Shown: positions 33,454 through 43,165 of the stretch, one piece after another
How the letters are laid out: each line of letters starts with the position of its first letter
Numbering within the stretch: the first letter of the stretch is position 1
Notes under the pieces: model-generated
The model's input: the letters and a program-made list of their open reading frames with translations, nothing else
Databases searched by the model: none
Told to the model about the DNA's origin: nothing
Translations under genes and position numbers: made by a program
Source of the DNA: Multifurca ochricompacta
Taxonomy: Eukaryota > Basidiomycota > Agaricomycetes > Russulales > Russulaceae
NCBI GenBank assembly: GCA_022496185.1
Contig: WTXG01000119.1
Span: 1 to 64,000, forward strand
Reading direction: 5' to 3'
Length of the DNA stretch: 64,000 bases

Positions 33454-33579
33454 ACTATCTGTTTTCTAGGTCAGTAGTATAGTTAATAAAGAGTTCTTCT
33501 ACCTCTGAAGTATTATCTGTTTTCTAGCCTCACCGCTACTAACCACAGTCAGTATAACCAGCAGCATACTTGTTTCACA

Positions 33580-33594
33580 GGTTATGGGCCCTGC
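33580..33594 (+). promoter_or_regulatory. Copia-A primer-binding site, half-tRNA iMet type
   Basis: GGTTATGGGCCCTGC directly follows the LTR. Its complement GCAGGGCCCATAACC corresponds to the anticodon stem-loop of eukaryotic initiator tRNA-Met (GCAGGGCTCATAACC), with one difference that still allows G-U pairing. Copia of Drosophila and Ty5 use such an internal tRNA-iMet fragment as primer. The same site occurs in Copia-B (52586-52600, reverse). Confidence 0.8.
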
Positions 33595-34518
33595 TGCTCA
33601 TACTGATCTGTAACTCCCTTTGTTCATTACAGCCCAACTTGCTCTTGCACAAACCAAGCTCACAAAAAGCTTCAAAGTTTTTCCCACCAGCTTTCAACTG
33701 TGAGCTTTCTTAATTACTGTCTGTGCACCTTAACACCCCACAGGATGACGCAGTTTACTGCTCATCCTGAACTGTTTGGCTAGCCCTTCGGGGTTCTTGC
33801 AAAAGGTGATGAGGGACCCTAAGCGGGTGAAACACCTTGAGCTCCTTGAGTGCGCACTAGGTATTAGTAACCTTCATAGTTGTAGCTGGGTCTTCGTCCC
33901 ATAGATAGCTTTAGTAGGCCTATAGCCAGAAGCTTGTGGCTTTAAGTCCAGTTAATGCTTGGCTTGATCCGTAAGCCAGGTTTAGCGACCTGCAGGTAGA
34001 GTTTAGGGTCTAGAACAAGGCATGGGTAGTCACTCCCATGACGCTTGGGCTCGATACAAGTAGGCTGCACTACTATAGTCTTTACATAGTAGCTAGAAGG
34101 TTTTGTCTCTGGGCAGAAGCATTCGCTGCCATGTTGTGGGGGTTTGCCCCACCAGAGGAAACCTAATAGTCTACTTAGTCATGGCCCCAATCATCTAGGG
34201 CTTAATCATGGACTCCACCACCAGCATTAGAGAAAGGGCTATATACCCTTTGTCTCTAATGGAACTTGCGGTTGGCTCCTCCATGACATGACTCCCAGTC
34301 TTGGTTACACCAGACACTCTGGCTAGTCTACCAGAGCTTATGTCTAGTTACAAGATTGCGCTAGACAGCTTTACTATACCTAGAAAGTCGCACAACAAAG
34401 GCAGGACCTTTTTAGGTTCTGAAGCATAGCGCCACAGTATGGGGTGGCACTCTTAAGCGAGACCTGGGCACTGGTTCTAACTGCTCCTTGGAACCAGGAA
34501 CATTTATAACATCTCACA
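33595..34518 (+). other. Copia-A 5' leader, non-coding, structured
   Basis: About 920 nt between the primer-binding site and the gag ATG. It contains short hairpins such as CATGGGTAGTCACTCCCATG (34021-34040) and GTGGGGGTTTGCCCCAC (34136-34152), and pyrimidine-rich 3' splice-like sites. It is collinear with the Copia-B leader (52585-51667). This conservation suggests a cis-acting RNA role such as packaging or translation control (inference). Confidence 0.6.
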
Positions 34519-37500
34519 ATGCCGTCCTCAATCGTCTTTCCTCCCTCCTCCAAGATGGAGTGCCTTGATGGCGCAAACTGGCAGGTTTGGTCTGCCAACT
34601 TCAATGCGCTTTTGAGGATGAACGGGCTCAGGAGGCACATTTTAACGCCTTACCCTGACATGCCTCTCCTCCCTGAGGACAAGGAAGAAAAGGAGAAGAT
34701 GCAGAAGGAAGTCGTTGACCCCATCCTTAGGGAATGGATGGGAGAAGAGGAAATGCTTATTGGGCTCCTCTTTCTTAACGTCACCCAAGAGGTCTACTCC
34801 CAAGTAGCCTCTGATGCCAATTATCCTTCTCTTAGTGAGAAGTATAATAAGTTGGAGTGGCTTTATGGCTCTGTAGGTAGCATGGCCATGTATAATTTGT
34901 GGCTTGCCCTGGTGTCCTTCCGTCTTGATGAAGGACAGACATTCAGAACTCAATTACAAAAGGTTCTGGATGCCAGGAGTACCCTTAGGGAGAATGGGAT
35001 GGAGGTCAATGACCTCCAGATGAGCTTCATTTTACTGAAGGCTCTCCCTGACTCCTACAGTGCCATTGCTGGCTCCATACTGGCCTCTGGCGACCCAGAG
35101 CGTCTCTCTCCTCAGGACCTTGTGCAGAGGTTCCTAAATGAGGAAAGTCGCCTGGCAGGTCCCTCGGGAAGTGGTAGTGCAGTCCTATCTAAGGCTGCAC
35201 CTGTCAAATCAAACAAACCAAAAAATTTATCACCACTTCCCGCTGCTGCCCCTGGTCCACAAGGGGTGGTCTGCTTCTATTGCCAAAAGCCTGGACACAA
35301 GTCCAATGCTTGTGCAAAGAAGAAGAAGGACCTGGAAAATGCCAAGAAAGGCAAGGCAGGGAACAAGAAGAGGGCTGAGGCCCAACATGTAAATACTATA
35401 GCCACCATAGTTAATGGTAGTGGCAAAATAGAGGAGGTGCATGAAGCACCTCGCATTCGCCTTTATGTTCACACCTATAATCTGGATATCAACTCAGATT
35501 ATTGGATGCTTGATAGTGGAGCAATGTCTCATTTCAGTCCCAACCTTGAAGACTTCGATACATATAAAGTTGACAGTACCCATGATGTATCACTAGGTGA
35601 CAACTCCATAGTCAAAACAAGTGGAGTTGGCACTGTGATCATCAGGACTGATCAAGGTTTTGACTTGGAATTGAGCCATGTGCTCCACATGCCTGGAGGA
35701 CATAAAATACTCTCTGCCAGTGCCCTGGTAGAAAAAGGGGCAACTGTGTTCTTTGATAACAAGAAGGCAACAATAAAATATGGCGATAACATTATAGCGG
35801 AAGCATGGAAGTTTGGCAAATTGTATTGGGTACTAGGCAAACACGTCCTAAGCAGTATCCATACATCTGCATCTGCCTCACTTGAAATCTGGCATCAAAG
35901 AATGGGCCACATGTCTAAACAAGCCCTAAAAAGATATGCTCCTGAGGTGGTTAAAGGCCTCAGAATAGATGATAGCCAAGTGGAAGACAAGCCGTGTTAT
36001 GGCTGTGAAATGGGCAAGTCCCATCGTCTCCCATTTCCCCCATCTTCAAAGTGCGCATCAGCCCCCCTTGAGATCCTTCATAGTGATCTCGTAGGTCCCT
36101 TGCAGTGCAGTTCAATACAAGGAAATCTATACTTTGCCACTTTCTTGGACGATTTTAGCAGATACGCTTTAATCGTTCCAATGAAATCTAAGGATCTGTT
36201 CACACCAGTTTTTAGTAAACTGAAGACACTACTTGAAAATAAATTTAATCATAAAATCAAGTGTCTTCATACAGATCATGGTGGCGAGTATGTGAACAAG
36301 GCGCTGAAGGCAACGCTTGAAGATTTTGGCATAGAGCATAAACTTACGATGCCGTATAGTCCACAACAGAATGGAAGAGCTGAGAGATTCAACCGAACCA
36401 TTATGGAAAAAGGCACTAGCATGCTGCACGATGCTGGCCTGTCTCTCGGTTTCTGGGAGTGTGCTGTTGAGACAGCATGTCATATTTATAACAGAACTCC
36501 CATTCATTCTAATAAGTGGAAAACTCCACTTGAGCTTCTGGTTGGGAACAAACCAGATGTCTCGTATTTTAAGGTCTTTGGATGCAAAGCCTATTATCAT
36601 GTTCCAGAGGGCAAGCGGTGTAAATTGGATCCCAAAGCCAGGGAAGCCGTCTTTGTCAGGTATGAGCCCACTTCTAAGGGCTATACACTTTGGGATAGTC
36701 GTACCCGGTCTCTCATCTCTTCACGAGATGTTACATTTGATGAGAGATCCTTCCCATCCCGCTCTGATAAGGACAACAGAGCAGAGAAATCTATAGAGCA
36801 ACCTAGTCAAGGTGGCTCATTTACTGTACCTGGTGGCAATGTCCAGCCACCACCAGCAGCAGCTACACATGTTCCTGAGGCTCCTCAGCATGAGGAAGAC
36901 CTGGAAGAGGAACAGGAGGACATTGTACCTTCTCAATTAGCACCACAGCCTACCACACCCACACATAATGTAGACACCACACACCCTCAGACTATATATC
37001 AGACCCCTCCATCTCAAATCATGGAACCATCCTCCCCTCCCAAAAGAACCAAAGCAATCAGAAAATCACAAAGGATTGCAGACAGAATTCCTCAACCAAA
37101 TTTTCAGAGGACAAGTCCACGCTCTGAATGACGAGATAGGGCAATCCAAGAAGATTTAGACTTGGATACTGCACGTCCCAATCGGAATCGTCGTCTGAAT
37201 CCTTGATTCTACAACGAGGATAATGCAGAGTTTGTGCAAGGTTCTTCCAGACTTGGTCAGATGGATCTACTCAATGCTGCAGGATTGCCCTATAGGGATC
37301 CTCTTACTTTTAAAGAAGCAATGGAGTCTGATAATGCCAGTGATTGGCTTGAGGCATGTCAATATGAAATTGATGCCTTAGAAAAACTTAAAGTGTGGTG
37401 CCTTGAAGACCTTCCTGAAGGTAGAAAGGCTGTAAAGTCCAAGTGGGTCTTTAAATTGAAAGCAGATGGACGCTTTCATGCTAGGCTTGTAGCAAAAGGG

Positions 37501-38841
37501 TTCACCCAAATAGAAGGGGTGGACTTCGACGAAACATTCTCCCCAGTCGCCAGATTTGAGTCTCTTAGACTATTATTAGCATTGGCCATGCTTGAGGATT
37601 GGGAAATCCACCAGATGGATGTCAAATCGGCATTTCTACATGGCGATCTGGATGAGGAGATTTATATGGAGCAACCTGTTGGTTTCGTCATTGCTGGACA
37701 AGAGTCCAAAGTTTGTAGGCTACAGAAGGCTCTGTATGGCCTCAAACAAGCTTCCCGAGCATGGAACTTGCAATTCCATGCAGTTCTCAATGAACTGAGC
37801 TTTACTTGGACATACTCTGATGCAGGAGTATATGTGTATCATCACCAAGAGGGGGATGGTTCACTTTTCGTCATTTTATATGTTGATGACATCACTATAC
37901 TTGGGTCCTCCACTAAGAAGATACAATGGCTGAAGGACTCTCTATCTAGCCGATATGAGATGACCGATCTTGGCGAAATCCAGTCCTACCTTGGAGTTAA
38001 CATCACCAGGGATCGTCCTAACAAGACACTGGACATAGACCAGACAGCCTATGTATCCTCTATAGTTGAGAGGTTTGGAATGGGGGATTCCAACCCAGTA
38101 TATACTCCTCTACCCACTGGCATGGATGTTCATTTGGTCAAGTTTGAAGACCAGGCATCTACCTCTGATATTAAGAGGTATCAGCAGTTAATGGGGTCTC
38201 TGCTTTGGGTGCAGATTGGAAGCAGACCTGACATTAGTTTTGCTGTTGCGCACCTTAGCCAATTTGCTTCCAACCCTTCCCAGCAGCACATGCGACTAGC
38301 AAAGTATGTCTTAGCTTATTTAAATGCTACAAAAGACTACAAGTTGCGCTATTCTGGAGGGAATGGTGAAGTTGGCCTTCATGGCTTTGTGGATTCCTCA
38401 TGGGGAGATCAAGAGGACCGCCACTCCACCTCTGGCTATGTCTTTTTCCTTGCTAATGGAGCCATTAGTTGGTGTTCCAGGAAACAAAAGACAGTAGCAC
38501 AGTCCACCACAGAAGCTGAATATATGAGCCTTGCTGAGGCTTCAAATCAGGCAGTGTGGTACAGGACGTTCATGCAGGAATTGGGATATGAAGTTAGTTC
38601 ACCCATACAACTGCATTGTGACAATAAGGGTGCAGTAGATCTTGCATTAAACCCTGTCACAGGAAGGCGATCAAAGCACATACCAATAAAGTACCATGCC
38701 ATTAGGGAGTATGTAGAATCGCACCAGATTGACTTGGTGCGAACTCCCACTGGAGAGATGCTGGCAGATGGCCTCACAAAGTCTCTGCCTAGATCATCTT
38801 TTGATCTCATGGTAACTGGATTTGGACTAGTGCTGGAATGA
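34519..38841 (+). CDS. gag-pol: Copia-A Gag-Pol polyprotein (1440 codons, two in-frame TGA)
   Basis: One frame encodes all functions. Gag (UBN2-like) is residues 1-215; zinc knuckle CFYCQKPGHKSNAC is near 251-264; aspartic protease (WMLDSGAMSHFS) near 328-340. The integrase zinc region (WHQRMGHMS...CYGCEMGK) starts near 457. The integrase core has D523, D586 and E622 (DD35E). RT begins near 940, with QMDVKSAFLHGDL and YVDD at 1121-1124; RNase H has VDSSWGD, TEAEY, CDNKGA and MLADGLTK. TGA codons at 37129-37131 and 37204-37206 interrupt it in the linker between integrase and RT; both fit CGA to TGA transitions. Otherwise no frame break is seen, so integrase-side and RT-side halves remain open. 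The ATG at 34519 is followed directly by a typical Gag start. Confidence 0.93.
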
Positions 38842-39093
38842 AGGAGCTGGAATCTGGAGACTTTGTTCACCATTTTCACTTTCCCACCATGCCACATGAG
38901 TATGTTCTCGACCTCGAGAGTGACGCAAGAGGTGTGTAGACTTGCATAAGCGAATCTACAACTCATATGCAAAACTCACAAAGAGTTAGAGAAGTTGGAT
39001 CTCTGGCTGGTGACATGTTCGTTCAATTGTGAACAGCAGTGTGCTCATTTAATTCATTCCATTTGTATGATCAATGCCTTCACCATGGAGGGA
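38842..39093 (+). other. Copia-A 3' untranslated region and polypurine tract
   Basis: About 250 bp of non-coding sequence with collinear counterparts in Copia-B2 (28130-27846) and Copia-B. It ends with the purine-rich ATGGAGGGA (39085-39093) directly in front of the 3' LTR, which would prime plus-strand DNA. Confidence 0.7.
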
Positions 39094-39606
39094 TGTTGAC
39101 ACGGGATGTGTCTGGAGATGCTTCAGGCATCTGAGGATCACTTTAGCTGTAGATAAGATTAGATTAGGTTCCGGAGTTTCAGACTTTTTACGATATCTTT
39201 ATTACATTTCTTTCTCACCTTACTCAGCTGATTAGTGATGCCTTTAGTAATGCGCAGTAAGCACATGATATCTCTTTGGCCAATAGCCTTTATCCCTCTC
39301 TGTTTATTGTCCGGCACTTGTGGACTTATTCCCAGTGCGCACAGACCATTTCCCCTGGCCCCCATGGGTATATAAGGGTGTCTGTTTCGTCTCTTTCACT
39401 TCAGAGTTCTTCTACCTCTGAAGTGTAAGTCTTTCCTTTACTATACTATTCTTATACCTTTAACTAACCGTCTTATGTAGACTATCTGTTTTCTAGGTCA
39501 GTAGTATAGTTAATAAAGAGTTCTTCTACCTCTGAAGTACTATCTGTTTTCTAGCCTCACCGCTACTAACCACAGTCAGTATAACCAGCAGCATACTTGT
39601 TTCACA
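39094..39606 (+). repeat. 3' LTR of Copia-A (L8)
   Basis: A 513-bp LTR matching 33067-33579. Intron-like segment 39425-39480; flanking pieces 39404-39424 and 39481-39496; joined second copy 39518-39538 plus 39539-39554. Both pieces are identical in the two copies here. Confidence 0.95.
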
Positions 39607-39611
39607 GGGTG

Positions 39612-41048
39612 AAATGAGTTGAATGAGCACACTGCCATTACAATTGAATGAGCATATTGCCAGCCAAGAGCTTGTCTCAGGTTGTCAATGTTGAGAATGA
39701 GTCAACTTCTTGACAGAACAAGTCAATGAGAAGCGTGTGATTCAGAGGCATATCACAGTGATTCGCTTATGCAAACTGAAACTCTACACACTTCTTGTGT
39801 CACTCTTGAGGTTGAGAATGTGCTCATGGTGGGAAAGTGAGACTGGTATACAAAGTCTCCAGATTCCAGCTCTCTCATTCCAGCACAAATCCAAGTCCAT
39901 TGACCATGGTTTCAAACAATGCTCTTGGTAGAGACTTAGTGAAGCCATCTGCCAGCATCTCACCTGTGGGGGTTTGCACTAAGTCAATTATGTGCAATTC
40001 AATGTACCCCCTAATGGCATGGTACTTGATTGGTATGTGCTTTGACTGCCTTCCTGTGACAGGGTTTAATGCCAAATCTACAGCACCCTTGTTGTCACAA
40101 TGGAGTAGTATAGGGGAGGATACCTCATACCCTAATTCCTCCATAAAAGTCCTATACCATGCAGCCTGATTTGCAGCCTCAGAGAGGCTCATATATTCAG
40201 CTTCAGTGGTGGACTGTGCTACTGTTTTCTGCTTTCTGGAACACCAGGATATGGCACCATTTGCTAAGAAAAACACGTAGCCTGAGGTGGAGTGGCAGTC
40301 CTCTTGATCTCCCCATGAGGAATCTGCAAAGCCATGAAGGCCACTCTCCCCATTCCCTCCAGAATACCACAACTTGTAGTCTTTTGTACTATTTAGATAC
40401 TTTAAGACATATTTTGCAAGTCTCATATGATCTTGTGAGGGATTGGAAGCATATTGACTAAGGCACACCACAGCAAAACTGATGTCGGGTCTGCTTCCAA
40501 TCTGCACCCATAGCAGTGACCCCATCAACTGTTGGTACTTCTTTATATCAGAAGTAGATGCCTGGCCATCAAACTTGACCAGATGTACATCAGCGCCAGA
40601 GGGAAGTGGAGTGTATACTCGGTTGGAATCCCTCATCCCAAACTTCTCAATAATAGATAAAATGTAGGCTGCTTGGTCAATTTCCAGTGTCTTGTTAGGA
40701 TGGTCCCTGGTGATGTTAACTCCAAGGTATGACTGGATTTCTCCCAAGTCAGTCATCTCATATCAATTAGATAGAGCTGACTTCAGCCACGTTATCTTAT
40801 CATTTGAAGTTCCAAGTATAGTAATGTCATCTACATATAAAATGACATAGAGTGAATCATCCCCCTCTTTTTGATGAAACACATATACTCCTGCATCAGA
40901 GTATGTCCAAGTAAAGCCCAGTTCATTAAGAACTGCATGGAATTGTAGATTCCATGCTTGGGAGGCTTGTTTGAGGCCATATAATGCTTTTTGTAGCCTA
41001 CAAACTTTGGATTCTTGACCAGCAATGATGAAACCAACTGGCTGCTCC
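39612..41048 (-). pseudogene. pol: Copia-B pol 3' part: RT end and RNase H
   Basis: On the reverse strand, RT starts after the Gyp-1 insertion (MEQPVGFIIAGQESKVCRLQ, LYGLKQASQAWNLQFHAVL), continues with YVDDITILG near 40830 and, after a stop near 40760, with MTDLGEIQSYLGVNITRD and the RNase H motifs (ADSSWGDQEDCHSTSGYVFF, TEAEYMSL, CDNKGAVDL, MLADGFTKSLP), to a stop at 39877-39875. The segment 39612-39874 is the non-coding 3' tail, cut by the Copia-A insertion. Confidence 0.9.
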
Positions 41049-41053
41049 ATATA

Positions 41054-41638
41054 TGTTACAACCTCTACCGTCTGTCCCCATTTTCTTTCTACTCCCCAAC
41101 GACGACCCCTCCCTGCCGCCCACTTTACACTTCTCAATCACATCTCTGTCGTGGGACCCGTCACATGCCCTGCTTCCATCCCCGTGACCTGCTTTGTACT
41201 TGTTGATGCGACGTTTGCCTATGTTTATCTCGTTATCTTGTTATCGTCTTATCTTTACGACTGGACACTTACTTAATACCCTATCAGAAGCTAGACTTTA
41301 CGCCGTCTGCTTCCATATATTTGGGCCCACTTGACTCCATATCCTTATCTTGTAGACGCCCATCGAGTTACATATATAAGTCCGCTGTAGTTACACTGTA
41401 GACCTCAGACTTGACTTATTGAATACATCGGTGCTTGTCTTCTGGACATCCCTTTGATCTCTGACTCAGTTGTCTCGGGTACTTCGGGTACCTTTCTGTT
41501 CAACATTGTCTTAGGGAGCGCCCCTTTGACTTTGACTCATCCCACTTCATCTCCAAGAAGCCTTATTGGTTTCTTACCTGAACCTACGAATCGTGCTGTC
41601 ACACAAGTTGTGTGGAACGTCCCACACTGGACGTAACA
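41054..41638 (+). repeat. 5' LTR of Gyp-1
   Basis: TGTTACAACCTC to GACGTAACA, 585 bp, nearly identical to 47916-48499. TATA-like box TATATA at 41375-41380; predicted transcript start at AGACTTGACTT (41407-41417), complementary to the site just after the LTR. Confidence 0.93.
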
Positions 41639-41640
41639 TC

Positions 41641-41651
41641 AAGTCAAGTCT
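41641..41651 (+). promoter_or_regulatory. Gyp-1 self-priming primer-binding site
   Basis: AAGTCAAGTCT begins two bases after the LTR and is the exact complement of AGACTTGACTT at 41407-41417, about 32 bp after the TATA box. In Tf1 and related chromoviruses the first 11 nt of the transcript fold back onto the primer-binding site and serve as primer. The same pair is found in Gyp-2. Confidence 0.75.
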
Positions 41652-41657
41652 CTCATC

Positions 41658-43165
41658 GTGGCTTCCAGCCGCAGTCAGACCTTGTTCAAAGAAGAGCTCA
41701 TCAAACGAAGAGACAAGAATAATCTTTCGCAGCAGACACTTGGTTCTGCCGCCTGGAAAGACTTTGAATCTGAGTTTGGATACTACGTCTATCACGACGG
41801 AAGATACCAACCGGTAGAATACGACGACGAGAAGAGGGTTTGGTATCGTATCCGATATTCGGACAGCCGACACTCTTGGGTCACTACAGGGCCCGCCCCA
41901 CCTGAATTCAGATTAGGACCGTGGAGAGAAAATCCCCGGCCATCGTCATGGACTCTGAACCAGAAGAGTATGTAGAAGAACATAGCGAAGAAGCACTGGT
42001 ATTAGCGTCGACTACAACCCCAGTTGCACCAGCAGTTGTCACATTCAGAGCCCCTGCTTTGACAACTCCCCAGATATCTATACAGTCCACCAGCACCGTC
42101 ACCACGTCAAAACAAACAATGTCCACCATCGCCCCCAACTCCCAGACCCAGCCCCTCCGCCGCCACCACCCCACCAGTCATGATGCCGCCAAATATACCC
42201 CCACCCTCGGGATGACTATCAGGAGTACTACCCCAGACCTTCACAGGGGATCGCTCCCAGAGCAAGAAGTTTATGTTGGAGTTTACAACGTTCAAAAACT
42301 TCAACCATGATGTCCCCCAGATCATTAATCCGTTCCAACGCGCCAATCTCTTCCTATCTCTGATATGAGGGGACGCGGTAGATGACTGGACAATGGAGCA
42401 GCTGGAGTGGCTGAATGAACAAGTCGAAGGTGGTCGTCGCACCACTAGTGAAATTCTTGGGGAAACCATCGCCCAGAGATTCAAGGACGCATTTACGGAC
42501 GGACAGGCCAAGCAGAAGGCTGCCCGAGAGTTAAAGTCTCTCAAGATGGAAAAAGGAGAGTTGGATGCCTATGTGGCAAATTCAGAAGCCTGGCCAACAG
42601 GGCTGGGTATGACATGGACAAGAGGCAACATTGGACCTCTTCTCACAAGGGTTGCCTAACCCACTGGTCAAAAACATCATCCAGTTCCACCACCCCCAGG
42701 ACTGGGATGCATGGGTTGATGCTGCTCGACGACAGCAGCAAGATTATCTCGACTTCCAGACACACTTCGGAGTCGATACCAAGAAAGGGAAAACTCGAGA
42801 CCAGTGGAAGGCGGCCTTCGGGGTCAAACCAGCCCATGCTCCCCAGAGGGATCCAAACGCAATGGATACCTCAGCTGACAGAACCAGAGTAGGGTCGCAC
42901 TGACAGAAGACGAAAGGCAGACATTGATGAAGGAAGGGAGGTGCTTTCACTGCAAAGCACTGGGCCATATGTCAAGGGAATGCCCAAAGAAAGGGGCACG
43001 AGTGGCGGAAGCTACGGTCACGCCTATCCGCAACAACCCACCCACCGTCAGAAAAAGACCCAAGAAAGAAGAAAAGGTGCAAGAGATATGGGCAAACATG
43101 ATGAAGGAAAGCGAGGAAGTGCGAGCCATCTTAGTAGAGAAGGCTTTCGCCAAAAAGGATTTTTG
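41658..43165 (+). pseudogene. gag: Gyp-1 gag, frame-broken
   Basis: An N-terminal stretch without ATG (SSRSQTLFKEELIKRRDKNN, WKDFESEFGYYVYHDGRYQP, RHSWVTTGPAPPEF) leads into MDSEPEEYVEEHSEEALVLA at 41948. After a frame change near 42130 comes the Gag core (INPFQRANLFLSL, GDAVDDWTMEQLEWLNEQVE, FKDAFTDGQAKQKAARELKS), then, after two more changes, a zinc knuckle CFHCKALGHMSREC near 42945. Gag ends at 43163-43165 in AFAKKDF*, with pol continuing in another frame. Confidence 0.85.

Larger units (their letters stand above)
33067..33579 (+). repeat. 5' LTR of Copia-A (L7)
   Basis: TGTTGACACAGG to TTTCACA. The TATA box GTATATAAGG is at 33341-33350, the hairpin at 33370-33398, and the intron-like segment at 33398-33453. 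Flanking pieces are 33377-33397 and 33454-33469, and the joined second copy is 33491-33511 plus 33512-33527. The U3/R/U5 boundaries are not determined experimentally; R should begin roughly 25-30 bp after the TATA box. Confidence 0.93.
33067..39606 (+). mobile_element. Ty1/copia retrotransposon Copia-A, nearly intact (6540 bp)
   Basis: It has the 5-bp TSD GGGTG (33062-33066 and 39607-39611) and 513-bp LTRs at 33067-33579 and 39094-39606. The order is LTR, half-tRNA primer-binding site, leader (33595-34518), gag-pol (34519-38841), 3' untranslated region, purine tract, LTR. By eye the two LTRs differ at about eight positions, all transitions. It inserted near the 3' end of Copia-B and is one of the youngest elements here. 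Only two stop codons interrupt the polyprotein. Confidence 0.95.
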
